NCBI GenBank assembly: GCA_016648135.1
Contig: JADDOH010000297.1
Coordinates: forward strand, 434,001-498,000
Reading direction: 5' to 3'
DNA length: 64,000 nucleotides
Source of the DNA: Agrypnia vestita
Taxonomy: Eukaryota; Arthropoda; Insecta; Trichoptera; Phryganeidae
The notes below the pieces were generated by a model. That model was not told the DNA's origin. It worked only from the letters and a program-made list of their open reading frames with translations, and made no database searches. Both the position numbers and the translations under genes were made by a program. Of the stretch, positions 46,795 to 58,560 are shown in pieces; the first letter of the stretch is position 1; the number at the start of each line of letters is the position of its first letter.

Positions 46795-47050
46795 CATTGT
46801 CTGTCCGCCTGTCTCTTTGTCTGTTCCCGTAAGTTCGTGTAACGTCCGTAATTTCGTTCGAATTCACGGCTAAAAAAACGAAATTAAACGGCCGGGGATG
46901 GGGCTTGAACCCCGGGCCACCAAACCCGAACCTGTTCAACGCACGATGCTACGGCCGCCTCTCCATGGAGCACCAAAAATATGCTATAAATATATACTAG
47001 GACTTAGCAAAGACGCGAACTGTCATTTTTGAAGGGTTGCAGCTAATATA
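46795..47050 (-). repeat. tRNA-derived SINE, copy 2 (best preserved)
   Basis: Read on the minus strand, a tRNA-like head has GCGGCCGTAGCATCGTGCG (A-box region) and GGGGTTCAAGCCCCATCCCC (B-box with pairing T-arm). The body ATTTCGTTTTTTTAGCCGTG follows, ending ACGAAATTACGGACG. Upstream GCGTCTTTGCTAAGTCCTAG matches 347-367. Confidence 0.7.
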
Positions 47051-47179
47051 ATGATGGAAAAATCCACAATTGGAACCGATTAAAATAAATTATGGCAGCG
47101 ATGGATGAATATAAATAAAGGCAAAAAATATATAACTAATACATTAAAAACATAAAAACGATATTTATTTTGAGGCCAC

Positions 47180-47770
47180 CGTGTTTAAAAAAATTCAAAC
47201 CAACAATTAAAGCGCTGAAAGGTGCTGAATACACTGACACATTGTGTGCTTTACGGATGGTAACACTCACACTAATCCAATTGAGTCCTAGTCCACCTAT
47301 AACAGAGGTAATTATGCAGAATGCGGTCAACCCAAAAAACATGGATCTGAGAAAGTGGCTTCTAAAAATTTTAATCTACAAAAACCTAATAAGTCCATAT
47401 TTAATTAATTGTTGTACATTTTTTTGAAAAGGGTTCATTGTAATTATAAGAAAAAAACTTTTATTTAAGAAGATATGACACGTTTTACAGATTGGATTCT
47501 TTCTACAAAATGTACAGAAATTTTGTAGAAATAGTATTATCCGAGGCGTAGAAAACATTCAACCAATTTGGTTGTTTTTTATGAGTTAATTTAACGGTGG
47601 CAGCCGTGATGTGGGTTAGAAAAATACAGAATTTACAATAAACTTGGACCTTGGACGATGTTAGCACATAAAGATATCGTATTGAGCTGTCCAAAACCGT
47701 ATACAACGCATTTTTAGCATTTTGTGGGTTGGTCGCTTTTTGCATAACTAAATCCGATTGTTGTTCCAAG
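47180..47770. other. Inverted pair of related coding-like segments, unidentified
   Basis: The plus strand near 47310-47345 encodes VIMQNAVNPKNM. The minus strand near 47715-47750 encodes LVMQKATNPQNAKN. The matching DNA words (ATGCARAAWGCG and CAACCCA) are in inverted order about 400 bases apart. Open frames on the minus strand run past both. It is probably a rearranged transposon or retrocopy; not recognised. Confidence 0.3.
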
Positions 47771-47774
47771 GGGA

Positions 47775-49285
47775 CGGTACCTACAATTAATCCAACCGAA
47801 AAAAAATTACTCAGCTACATTTTCGAGCTTTGAGGAAACATTATTGTTGACATAAATGTGCACTTCTTCCAGAAATTATTGGCATAAATCGCACGGGCAT
47901 ATTTAGGAAAATTTACGTAATCCATGAATAAACGCTAATAATAGCATATTCGACAAGAAATATTTGAGAATAATATTTATATACCTACGGCGTTGTAAAA
48001 CGGTGAGGCGTATTGATTATTTTGTTACGTGGTGGGTTTTCACAGAGGGTTGAGACTAAACCCTCCCCTACCTAAGGTTTAGTTCGGATTAGCCCTCGGT
48101 GGATTATACCCGCGCTGTTCTGCTGTCCTGGTAGCACCTTGCGCACCGCTGTCGTGGTAGCACCGCTGCCGGTGGGCTATTTATAACTACATATTAACTT
48201 CTGCCACAGTAACACACCACGGACTATTTATTGAAAAGTGTTGATTGTTTAAAGCATTCTTAATAATTTACTACGTTACACATATGTTACTAGTTACTAC
48301 CGGTGTTCAAAATTCGCGTGTAACAAAGAGTTACAATTATGGTTTTTGTTACAAAAATAGACACTGTTACATAAATTTTAACATGAACTCTCGAACATCA
48401 CTGCCATTAGCTATTCCTAAAATAATTTTTATTTATCGTAGATAATTTAAGAAATATGTTGTGTGATTATATTGTTAACTACAGCATGGAGCTTTTTTAT
48501 TTGTTTTCTATCCGATTATATTTAGATAAAAATACTTTAATATAATATTTTAGGAGCAAAATTTACTTATTATTTACAAAAATTGACAAATAAAAATAAA
48601 TATCAAAATGAGAATATTTATTTCTGTTGCGCACATGTGAACTTAGGAGGGATGTTCCGAAATTGGTCATCCGTACGTAATAATCCTATATAAAATTATT
48701 GTGAAATCTTTCACACGAGTGCGAAATCATCTGTTTTCAGCTGATGAAGCTTCAGAGTAACTTAATTTACATTGGTGGTTTCTTGAGCTATAAGTATAAG
48801 TATCTTTCGCATGGTAAAGAGCATAGTTATAGCAGTGGTGTAGTATTCTGACCTAGGTCAACTCTGCACATTGGGTTCAACCCTATGACCGCGTTTTCAA
48901 CCCTAGCTTAGACAACCAGCCTCGCGAGTTTAAATTTAGAGATTCTGCACAACTGTAAAGTAGACCGTCTGCTTGGATTATCAATTTCCTCGGGATTTTA
49001 TCATTTGTTTACACAGTAAAATAACACTAATTCTAAATTCGCCACAATTCGTAATCCATAAGTCCCATGTTAATAAACCCCAATAGTCCGATAACCTCGC
49101 TAATTCATGATACGAAATAATTTTTGTACCCTTGCGCCAAAAATTCAAATGTGAACTAAAATATATAGATTCGAATATTGAACAATCGAACATCGAAAAT
49201 TAACACGATTCGATTTTTTTTTTATATTTGAGAAAATCCAAAAAAATATTTCCAATTTTTTTGACGTGAGTTCAAATATATCAAT
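47775..49285. other. Stretch without recognised gene
   Basis: A GC-richer segment at 48000-48200 contains two copies of TCCTGGTAGCAC or TCGTGGTAGCACC. No gene or complete transposon could be supported. Confidence 0.35.
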
Positions 49286-49289
49286 ATCG

Positions 49290-49345
49290 GGCAGTTTAGT
49301 AATAGAAGGTGACCTGGGTTCGAATCCCAGTAGTAACCTAATATT
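49290..49345 (+). repeat. tRNA-like relic (SINE head)
   Basis: CTGGG-TTCGAAT-CCCAG forms a perfect T-arm after GCAGTTTAGTAATAGAAGGTG. There is no D-arm or complete acceptor stem, so it is not a functional tRNA. Confidence 0.5.
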
Positions 49346-49489
49346 TTTTCGTGAATTAGATTTTTCTGTATGTCTTTCTAATTGATTAATTAATTTGGTT
49401 ATTAAATATTTCACAGAACTTTGTTCTGAAAAATTACAACTTCACAAATATGAATGTGTTCTTGAATAAGAAATAAATATTGCGTTTTC

Positions 49490-49680
49490 GAAATGATTTC
49501 TTGAAATATGCCAAAATACATACGTTTTTACAAAATTTTTGACTTTTTTCATGACTTTTACGATTATCGGCAATCGCATCGAATTTTTTTTGCCTGAATT
49601 TCGAATAAACGGGGTTTTGTATAATTCGAAATGTTTTTTTTGGTCCCTTGAATTAACGCGGTTCTAGTGTAATAATAAAA
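49490..49680 (-). repeat. Pogo/Tigger-like dispersed repeat, inverted copy
   Basis: Read on the minus strand it begins CTAGAACCGCGTTAATTCAA and GGGACC, then later CGTAAAAGTCATGAA and TTTCAAGAAATCATTTCGAAA, matching 1365-1560 and 16240-16440. Confidence 0.6.
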
Positions 49681-49689
49681 TAATTAAAA

Positions 49690-50975
49690 TAGTCATTTTG
49701 AAAACTATTATTAAGAACTAATATATTTTCCACAAATGAATTTCTACATGACAAAATCACCCTAGCGACCCTTTATTAATCCTGTTCTCTAGGTATAAGC
49801 TTTATATACTCGCTGATGTATTTTTTTTCTAACATAAATATGATATTCTGGGGGTGGGTCACCGGGGATAGGGGGAGGATGTCTATCTTTTGCTCAGGGT
49901 CCTAAAGGCAACTGTGCAAAATTTGGTTTAGATCGGTCAAATTTTGTTGTAAAAGTTTATTAGTAGCCCTAGATCTATCATTCATAGCGAAAACATTTAA
50001 TCGGATTACAATATTGTTATATGGTTATTGTTACCACATTTGTCAAATTTAATTTAATATTTAAACGCTTTGGATGAAGAAATTCGTAGATTTGTCTGAA
50101 ACTAACTGATTTCTACCAAATCTTAAAATAATTTTAATATATATTTTATATGATATTCAATAAAAACTTATATTTTAGACACAACTCCAGACAGTAATGA
50201 CTGGTTTGCGTGATGATATAAATATCGCTTCGACATCAAATAAACAGGTATTTTTTAAGAACTCCCAGACATCGGGGAGATCCGACATTTCAATCCACGT
50301 ATTTGTGACATATTGATTTACGTATTTTAATTTTAAATGGTTTATATGCCATTATTGCACAACTGTTGGGTCTTGAAAAGTAATAATGCACCATCGTATA
50401 TGAAGACATAAAAACACAGGATGCAAATTCTGCTTTCTGTTTTGGTTTTTTAATGACAAATATTTATGAATCCCCTGTACTGCAAATTCCCTTAATTCAA
50501 CAAATCACTGAAATTGCAAAATTCGTAAGTGTAAATAGATTAAGTAATTACAAGGGCATAAATAAATACGTCCTATCTATTTTTGAGTGTTGGAGAAACA
50601 ATCACCAAAATAACAATCCCGTTATTTTCAGAATACGGTCGAATTTTCGAACACCACGATTTGAAAGTGCTGTTTCTTTTAGCATTTTCGAATAGGCGAC
50701 GTAAATTTAGGGATATATAAAAAATAGTATAAATTTTAGGTTTAAATTTTTTATTCTAAATTGTGAAGGACGAGTATATTTATTTTTAAGTATTCAACTC
50801 AGCAAAGCCAATACGGGCCACTCCGGTCTGCGATATTGAATCTGTAGGTAAACTGTTTATATCTTTTGAAGTTAAAAAGATCTTACCAACCTTCGTAAAT
50901 ATTTTCACATTTATTAATTTAAATAAACTAAAATATATACACAACTTATGATTTTAAATAGTAAAAAAATTAATT
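49690..50975. other. Stretch without recognised gene
   Basis: AT-rich. An 80-codon frame at 50453-50695 has no recognisable content. Part of 50050-50290 resembles words around 30600-30900, suggesting another diverged repeat. Confidence 0.35.
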
Positions 50976-50978
50976 AAA

Positions 50979-51464
50979 TAAATTATGGAAGGCTCACAGA
51001 GGTGAAGCTATTAAATGTGAAACGTGTATGGAAATCTTTTATACGATGGCCCAGGGCTTACAATCTGTATGATCACTCTACATAATCTAACGTTGACCAA
51101 TTCCATCGCAAGAACATCCATTATCAATTTTTTTTAAAGTAGGTATACATGATCCAAATTAAAAGCTTGAGTATATTTGAAAGGACTTTATTCGAGATAT
51201 CTGTAGTCCTTCTGAAGAAATAGGAACCTTCCATATAGTTCTACAAATATACGGAAGGTTTCAATTTGGAACATATACACAACTTTCAAATATTTAGATA
51301 TAATGTGTGGATGTTTTTACGATGGTATTGGTGAACGTTGCATTGTAAAGAGTGATCACTTAAGCCAGCCTATGTCGGTTGTAAGCGCTGGGCCATCGTA
51401 TAAAAGATTTCCATACAAGTTTCTCACATTAATAGCCTCATGTCTGTGAGACTTCTATAATTTA
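50979..51464. mobile_element. MITE family B, most complete copy
   Basis: The left arm AATTATGGAAGGCTCACAGAG and right arm CTGTGAGACTTCTATAATTTA are inverted. Pairing continues through GTGTATGGAAATCTTTTATACGATGGCCCAGGGCTTACAA to GATCACTCTACATAA. A central hairpin (GAACCTTCCATATAG and its inverse) lies at 51227-51262. About 486 bp in all. Confidence 0.8.
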
Positions 51465-51474
51465 TGTTAATCAA

Positions 51475-51715
51475 ACATAATAATTTCGTTGTCTGTTCGT
51501 CTGTCTGTCCGTCCGTAATTTCGTTCGAATTCACGGCTATAAAAACCAAATCAAACAGCCGGAGACGGGGCTTGAACCCCGGGCCAGCAAACCCGAACCG
51601 GCCGCTCTACGCACGTTGCTACCGAAAGATACAATAAACATATACTAGGGCTTAGCAAAGACGCGAACCAGTGTTCCGTCATTTTTGAAGGGTTACAGCT
51701 ATTAAATAATAATCT
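51475..51715 (-). repeat. tRNA-derived SINE, copy 3
   Basis: Same organisation as 46795-47050 on the minus strand, with GGGGTTCAAGCCCCGTCTCC and ACGAAATTACGGACGG. It directly abuts the family B MITE, as does the AATAATTTCGTTGTCTGT end. Confidence 0.7.
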
Positions 51716-52019
51716 CGCAGTGAACAAAACCAGTAATTGTGTTCTTAGAACATACGTATTGTGAATAGTTTAAAATTCATTAAAATTCTTTTTTTTAATC
51801 TGCGTAAAAGTAGGTACGTAAAAGAAGGTATGTAATACCTAATACCCATTTATCTACGACGGTGTATGTAATATGCTTAGTAAATAACTGAATTTCTACT
51901 GATTGTGACACTCTTAAAATAGGTTACTCGTGAATGTGTTAACACTGCTCAACCTTAATAAAGTGAGAACTGTTAATTTAGCAAAATTAATGCACCTACC
52001 TACTTGTTCTCGGAAACGT

Positions 52020-52157
52020 ACAACTTCGTAGAACCGTGTGTGTTGGTTATATCGGGAGAGTCATCGTGGCCATCTCGCCGCTGCAATATTGTTGTGAAAC
52101 AGTGTCGACTTCGGCGTCAGCGTCGCCCGGATTGGGAAATCATAAACACGAGCGGAA
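52020..52157 (+). promoter_or_regulatory. Candidate promoter / 5' UTR of the plus-strand gene
   Basis: A CpG- and GC-richer stretch (GCGTCAGCGTCGCCCGG at about 52113-52129) rises sharply out of AT-rich sequence just before the ATG at 52158. No TATA box is obvious. Confidence 0.4.
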
Positions 52158-52314
52158 ATGGGCGAGATTAGCAGAAACGTCAACTGCTTGGCGATCAAAG
52201 TTGGAGACAAGAGAAAGTGCTCGGCGCTGGAGGACCCCTGCGCCGCCCAGCAACTGGCGAAGAAGAAGACCAGCGAATGGCTCGGCGGCAGCTGCGACAG
52301 TCCTGAAAAAAATT
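52158..52314 (+). CDS. Probable first coding exon of an unidentified gene
   Basis: ATG 52158 opens a 52-codon exon beginning MGEISRNVNCLAIKVGDKRK and continuing through KCSALEDPCAAQQLAKKK and WLGGSCDS. It ends at a good donor GTGAGT (52315) in phase 1. Codon use is GC-rich and unlike the surrounding DNA, and the sequence is Lys/Cys/Ala-rich without low complexity. I do not recognise the protein; a basic KRKC and LAKKKTSEW arrangement would suit a nuclear protein, which is only a guess. No convincing second exon was found up to 64000, so the first intron is probably longer than 11 kb. Confidence 0.6.
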
Positions 52315-52529
52315 GTGAGTTTCTTATTGATCTTTTTATTATCTACCCAACTTCCGCGACTAAACCACAGATGGATCATTCAGTCGCTGGCATCTGTCAT
52401 GTATTAGCGAAACTCACATATAAAGATATGATGTTTTGTTTTTTTTGCATCTGTCACAGAATACCTGAGATCGCGGCACTTATAACAAATCCTTCTGAAA
52501 ATAAGGTCCGAATTCAGAGTCGATAATTA

Positions 52530-53630
52530 CATGATTTAAATGTTAAGGTACGCCTTGAAAGCGTAATTGTCAGTACAAAATAACACTTTTAAGGCTATCT
52601 TTACCTTTAAATCATTAAGTATTGACTCGGGCTTGAATTCGAACAGAATTGACGCGTAAATAAGTATTAAACTAAAATATTACACTTCAAATTTCGTAAC
52701 TTTCACCGTATATTTTGTAACATATGAGTCACTTTACGGACAAAATATAATACTAAAAACGAAGAGCAAACCATAAACAAAAATAAATATTGCTCAATAA
52801 TAAAAATAATATATTTTATTTCTATAGCTCGCGTAAAGTTCATTCAGTATTCATTATTTTGTCTATGATTCGCGTATCGATATTTGATTTCGTACATAAA
52901 TAAAATTTTCTTTATGTAAATCTTTTCTATGATTTACACACTTTATCCACAGATATTGCATATCAAATTTCTAAATGTATGGTATAATTTTTGAAATAAT
53001 AATATTTTCTCTAATACGCGTCAACTCTGTTTTATTTTGAAATCAGGACACTATCGAGGATACTACTCTGAGAAGGATCTGTTAGAAGGGCCGCGATCTT
53101 GTGTTTATCCTGGTATCGGTGTCAATTCTTCATTTACGAACGCGTGAAACAGTAAAACAACCATGACAATAAATAAAATCATAAATATCTTGTCTAAAGA
53201 AATAGATTTTAGTTCAAGGATTTTAACCGTTTCTAGGAATTTTTATTCGTAATTAGGAAAACGACACATTTCATATAACATTTATTTACATATGCGTAAT
53301 ACTTCAAGATGATGTGGCCTTATCTTATTATCTATGTATGTACATATGTACTTTAAAATAATTTATTCAGTAAACTTATATGTATGTTGGTACATGCACA
53401 TAAGTGACGTTAAGTATCAAAATATGAATCTCCATTTTCATAGTTTAAAAAGGTGGCCAAATATGTCACTATTTCATAATACATATATTTTAATTATTCA
53501 AATTGCTTTAAATTCATAAGGATATTTCATGTCCTAACATAAATTTTATAATATACAAAACTACATTCATAACTTATTTGGACTGAAAATGGAGATGTCA
53601 CATTTTGATACTTAACCTCACACTTATAAA
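52530..53630. other. Putative intron, no recognised gene
   Basis: A GC-richer segment at 53046-53108 has an acceptor-like TTTTGAAATCAG in front and a 21-codon open frame HYRGYYSEKDLLEG. Joining it to the donor at 52315 would create a stop codon, so it was not accepted as an exon. Confidence 0.35.
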
Positions 53631-53639
53631 ATAATTCGT

Positions 53640-53985
53640 AACTAGTTGCTTAAACTTCGGGAGAGTCTTTTTGATTCAATTTTGAATAGAAAATATTCTT
53701 TAACCCTTGCCAAAATCGAAAATATTTTGTTACAAGAATTTTATCATTTTATATGAATTTTATTGAAGCGAATGAATTTCTCTTAATTAATATAAGTTGC
53801 TGTAATGATAGTTCATTTTGTTACAAAAAATAAGTCAGAAATGTTAAAAAAAATGGAAACTTTGATATTGCATATCTCCATAATTATCGATATTGGGTCA
53901 TGGTTGCTTGAATATTTTCGACTCATTATCAAGGCAGGAATCCACCTGTAAAGATTTTGATAATAGCTATGAGACACCTGTATAT
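53640..53985. mobile_element. MITE family A copy
   Basis: AGAGTCTTTTTGATTCAATTTTGAATAGAAAATATT on the left, AAAATAAGTCAGAAATGTT and GCTTGAATATTTTCGACTCA inside, and ATGAGACACCTGTATA at the right end. Confidence 0.7.
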
Positions 53986-54837
53986 GTGGGGTATGTTAAT
54001 GAAAACGAACGGATACATTTTTTATTATTCTTAAAAAAAATTATATCATGGTTATCAGGCGTAGCGAGTTATTGGAAAAAGGTGACAGAGGATCAGAGGA
54101 TAGCTGAGAGTTGAAATTAGCCTGTAAAAGGAATTACACCTCTGTAATGGGCAGGCAAAAAATACATGGTAGAGAGCCTCCTTCTCTCTACGCTCAAACA
54201 CCGGACTGTCGACAATGTTATTATTAAGCTTCATTAAGTAAATAATGTCGTTTTGAGCATCTTAGCGCCATCTAACGATTTTCATTTGAAATATTGCGTA
54301 TCAATAGTTTCTGCCGGTAGTAAAATGTCGCTGATAAAAAATTGATGCATTAAACAAAAATTTTTACCAGAACGATGGAATTCACTTCGCTTTTTATCGG
54401 ATTTGATCGCTGTGATTATCGGAACATTGATAATTAAAACAAAATAAGTAGGGATCATCATTTAACCGGATTGCTCATTTCAATTCTCATTTTTCCGGCC
54501 ACGCGGAATTTTGAAAAATGGCGATATATTAGTATTTTTAATTTATCCAAAATTTCTGTAAATCTTGATGAAAAATGACAGAACACCTCGTTTATTTATT
54601 TAACGAGTTTATTTCGGAGTAGCAACGTTGAGGTGAACATACATTTATATATTGAACAATATAATCTCTATTTTAAAAAAAAAAAAGTGTGTTCTACATG
54701 TTCAGTGATCTTATGTTGTTCTAAGTATTCCTTTTTCCTCCTCCTCAACGCTCAGTCAACGCCCAAAAAATTTCGTGAACGCGGCGACAGAAACGTTTAA
54801 ATTGGGTAAAATACATAAATTAGGTTACCTCTGCGTG

Positions 54838-54992
54838 AGTTTAACTATAATTAAATATATTACTACTTATGTTTCGAGAGTAACATAATCTCTCGTCGAC
54901 AGTAGTAATGTGTAATACTTCACGTGTCGATGAACGATTCTGTTACTCTCGAAACTTAAGTAGTAATATATTAAATTAAATTGTAATTAAAC
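54838..54992. mobile_element. Foldback MITE, 155 bp
   Basis: The arms TGAGTTTAACTATAATTAAAT and its inverse AATTGTAATTAAACTCA, plus TACTACTTATGTTTCGAGAG and its inverse, frame a core with TCGTCGACAG and GTCGATGAACG. It is related in sequence to the hairpin at 14250-14395. Confidence 0.7.
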
Positions 54993-54999
54993 TCACATA

Positions 55000-57960
55000 A
55001 AACAAACATAGTTTACCAATTTAATGATCTTTAAATTTCTATTTTACTCGCTTACGTAAAACAATTTTTGATATTTCCTCCCATAAAATATTATTAATAG
55101 TAAGTAAGTATAAGTAGTAATTCCAATATTAATATATAAATTGGTTTTCAAATATAAAAATGTAGATACTTAATAAATTATTATTGTGATATATTTTGTC
55201 AGTATTTTGAATATCGTTCCTTCATGACGTGACAGAAAATTATCGAGCGCCTGTAGGCAGGCAACCTGTATTGCACCCCGGGTGAGTCATCGCTACCACT
55301 GTGTGCGTGGACACTAATACGTGCGCAACTCTCTATCTATCAGTGGTACTAAACGATCGGTACTTGTTTCATTTCTTTTTTATATTCTTAAAATGTTTTT
55401 TTTTAGTCGGGGTAAATTTAATACGAGGAAATCAATATTATGAGGATAATAAAAAAGTAAACACCGTTTAGTTTTAAAAATTGAAAAATATATATTATTC
55501 AATTCTTTAATTTTTTTAGCACTCTGTACCAGAGTTGAACTCCTTCACCGCCAGTATATTCAACTGATCTTTTACTTGAAACTGTAATACACCATCACAT
55601 TTTATTTCAATTAACAATATGATTATTGATACAAAAATTAAATAACCTGTTGTGTGATTGATTGTATATCTTTGTAAATGAGTCTTATTGCAGTGTGAGT
55701 ATAAAAAGCTTCGTCTGAAACGGTTTTAATCTTGCACACGAAACTGATGAGTCTATCAACTGCTTGTTTTTGTTTGATCTTCCCCCGAAACGTCATGGCT
55801 GGGTCCCAAATGGCACCCAAATATTTATGTAATTGAAAGTAGTGATAAATACGTAATTAAAATGTATTTTCGATGATTTTGAGTGAGTGAGAATTTTTTT
55901 GTTAAGGAAAAGCAAAATTCGGCGCTTAGAACGGATTCAATCATTTCAAATTCGATTCATATTTGTCCTTTTTCATTTTCATCCTTTCCCGGGAACGAAT
56001 CAATGACGAATATTGAGAGTGTTTCTTTTTTCATCGGATTAGGCTTCGAAGGCTTTGTTCGGTGGATGTTATGGATGTGGACTAGCCCACTTCGGCCATG
56101 TTATTTTATCTCGGATAATGTGGAGTTTTCCAATTCTGTGTCTAATTTTTGGTTGTTGCATATACAACACAACCTGATTTTTTGGTTCCAAATATCCTTC
56201 TTATTAAGTATCTTATGTTCGAAGACCGGTAGTGAATTTCCACCTTTCTTGGAAATTTTATTATTTATTATCTTATTTCATTATTATTAATATTAATTGT
56301 AATAATTTTGCTCCCTGTACTAATTTTTTTGTTTTCTTTATGTTTATATTAAGACCAATTTTAAAATAATAATTTTAAAATAACTCGTTTTGAGAGATAG
56401 ATAGCATTAAATATATTTTTACAACGCGTAAAAAATTGATGCCTCGTTTGAAGGATTTTATATATTAATCTTGCCCTAGCAACAATATTTTAAAGTTAAA
56501 AAATAAAGCATGGATGAATTTTTTTCTCAGTTCCACAAGTCTACCCCACACATACATTTTCCATGAAAATAAATAAAATACTTCGATATTCATCGTACAC
56601 ATTCTCCACTCGGTTACCCAGTTATATTTTAAGTATTTCGACATGAAAACCAAGGTACAGTGTAATTCACATTATATAATACATGATTATGAAAAAAAAT
56701 GTACTAATTTAATGTAAGTTTGCATCAATATTTTTAAATAAATAAATAAAACACGAATTGATACCACTCACTCCACACTGAAGCAGCACCAGGTAGAAAC
56801 AGGTAAGTATTGTCGCTGCTGACTGTGGCATTCTTGTATAATAAATAGGTTCTGTGAGTTTACTCAATTAAAATTAAAAATAATTCTCAAATTCGCGTTT
56901 ACATCAAAAGTAATCATTGTTTAATAATACATGTTTGCTTAGATTATTGTGAATATTGTAAAAATCTTCCGGTGTCGTAGATTTATTAGTAGTCATTTTT
57001 ATTAATTAATTTTAATTTTTTATGAAATTTATATAACTCAAATTCATTTTTTATTTTAGTGCCGATAAATCGGCGTTTATTGGATATAAGACAATTAATT
57101 GCTTAATACTTACTACTTAAAACACATTTACGAGTACACACATATAAAGGTATTTAAGGTAGGTAGCCTTTTTGATCATTTTATCAACCTAAATCAACAC
57201 CTAATATTTAATTTGAAATAAAGTAAGGTAAAAATCATGAATTAAAAAATATGTAAAAATATAAAAGTAACATGCATGAAAAAATGGAACAAAAGATAAT
57301 GCAAGCGATAGTTTTACATTTCATGTTCAAACAGCATTTTTCATACAAAACGAGTGGCAAGTTGGAATAAAAATATTTTAAAAAATAGAAGAAAGAGAAA
57401 TACGTTTAAAAGCAAATACGTTCCATAAAAATATAGAAAAGTTTCTGGTCGACACTTATTATATACACCAAAAGAAAACAATTATAATTATAATGTTAAA
57501 TTTTTCTAAATAAAAATACACCGTAACATTTAAAGATTCACTGAACAAAATAAATATGTCAGTCAAACATTCGTAAGAAATTAAGACGAGTTTAAAAAGA
57601 ACAAAAAGTAAGTTACGTAAGTTATTATTAAAATGTATTTTCTAAAAGGTTACATACCCGTTTTTCGACGCATGCGATAGAGTACTTAACTGCCCGTTTC
57701 GTATTTCCTAGTCGGAAAATATACCATTTCCAAAATAGAAAATATGAATCGAGAAAAATTGTATCGAAAAATACTTCACATAAATAATATGAATGAATGA
57801 AATAATCATGTTTACTAAATTAATTCTTATAAATAACATTATACAGTGTTATTGTATGCAGTTATACACTCATATATATGTATATACGAGTATACTACCA
57901 TTAACTAAAGTAATTCATAAAAATGTTTTTGTCACAATTATGTAATTATGTGTGTGACGA
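55000..57960. other. AT-rich stretch without recognised gene
   Basis: Open frames at 55638-55820, 55883-56290 and 56465-56653 have no recognisable domains and AT-driven composition. A patch at 55880-56100 is slightly less AT-rich. No repeat partner was found within the window. Confidence 0.4.
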
Positions 57961-57974
57961 AATTAAGAAAACGA

Positions 57975-58325
57975 GATATTTATTTATTTATTTAACGCCC
58001 TTACGGGCTTTTACAAAATATAAGTTAAAAAAATAACATAAGACAGATATACAGTTAAAAGGTACAAGTACATATAATAGAATTGTTTAAAATTAGATTG
58101 CTGTTAAAATATTCAAGTGCATATAATAGATTTGTGTAAATTTAGATTGCAGTTAAAAAGATTCAAGTACATCTTATAGATTTGTGTAAATTAAAAAGAA
58201 AAGTATAAGTAGTGAGAAGAAGAAAAAATTGATTTCAGTTAAAAAGATTCAAGTATATCTTATAGATTTGTGTAAATTAAAAAGAGAAGTTTAAGTAGTA
58301 AGAAGAAAAATAAAAATTTATTTTC
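57975..58325 (-). repeat. LINE 3' end plus minisatellite
   Basis: Starts (ATTT)n and TTTAACGCCCTTACGGGCTT, the same terminal arrangement as 45885. It is followed by tandem units spaced 50 and then 86 bases, each containing ATTCAAGTRYAT and ATAGATTTGTGTAAAT (58111, 58161, 58247). Confidence 0.6.
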
Positions 58326-58429
58326 CATTTCCATTTAGTTGAGATGTAAAGAATTGTATCATCTTTGTCCTATACACAGTTATATTATCAGCAAAAATGT
58401 CATGATGTCATCAGATATGCTGTATAAAA

Positions 58430-58560
58430 GGGCGTGCAACTATGGATTACAATCCCGGAATATTTTTCCAATCCCGGGATTGCGGGATTGAGGAAGGCCA
58501 ATCCCGGGATTGACCAAGATGGCTGTAGGTGACTAGGAAATAAGATAAATGAAAATAAGC
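58430..58560. repeat. CAATCCCGGGATTG palindrome cluster (possible transposon end)
   Basis: Four copies of a CCCGG-centred word are clustered at 58450-58515, including two full CCAATCCCGGGATTG palindromes. Such palindromic subterminal clusters occur near the ends of some hAT elements, but the other end was not found. Confidence 0.35.

Noticed and set aside
49290..49345. Functional tRNA gene
   Set aside because: Only the T-arm is complete; the D-arm and acceptor stem are missing.
53046..53108. Candidate second exon of the plus-strand gene (HYRGYYSEKDLLEG frame with acceptor-like site)
   Set aside because: In the only open frame, joining to the phase-1 donor at 52315 produces a stop codon, and the downstream GTATCG donor is poor.
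55883..56290. 135-codon open frame as a membrane protein gene
   Set aside because: The hydrophobic character follows from T-rich composition; no start context, splice sites or family resemblance.
58081..58320. CRISPR-like array
   Set aside because: Spacing is irregular (50 then 86 bases), the spacers are themselves similar, and the host is a eukaryote; it is a minisatellite.
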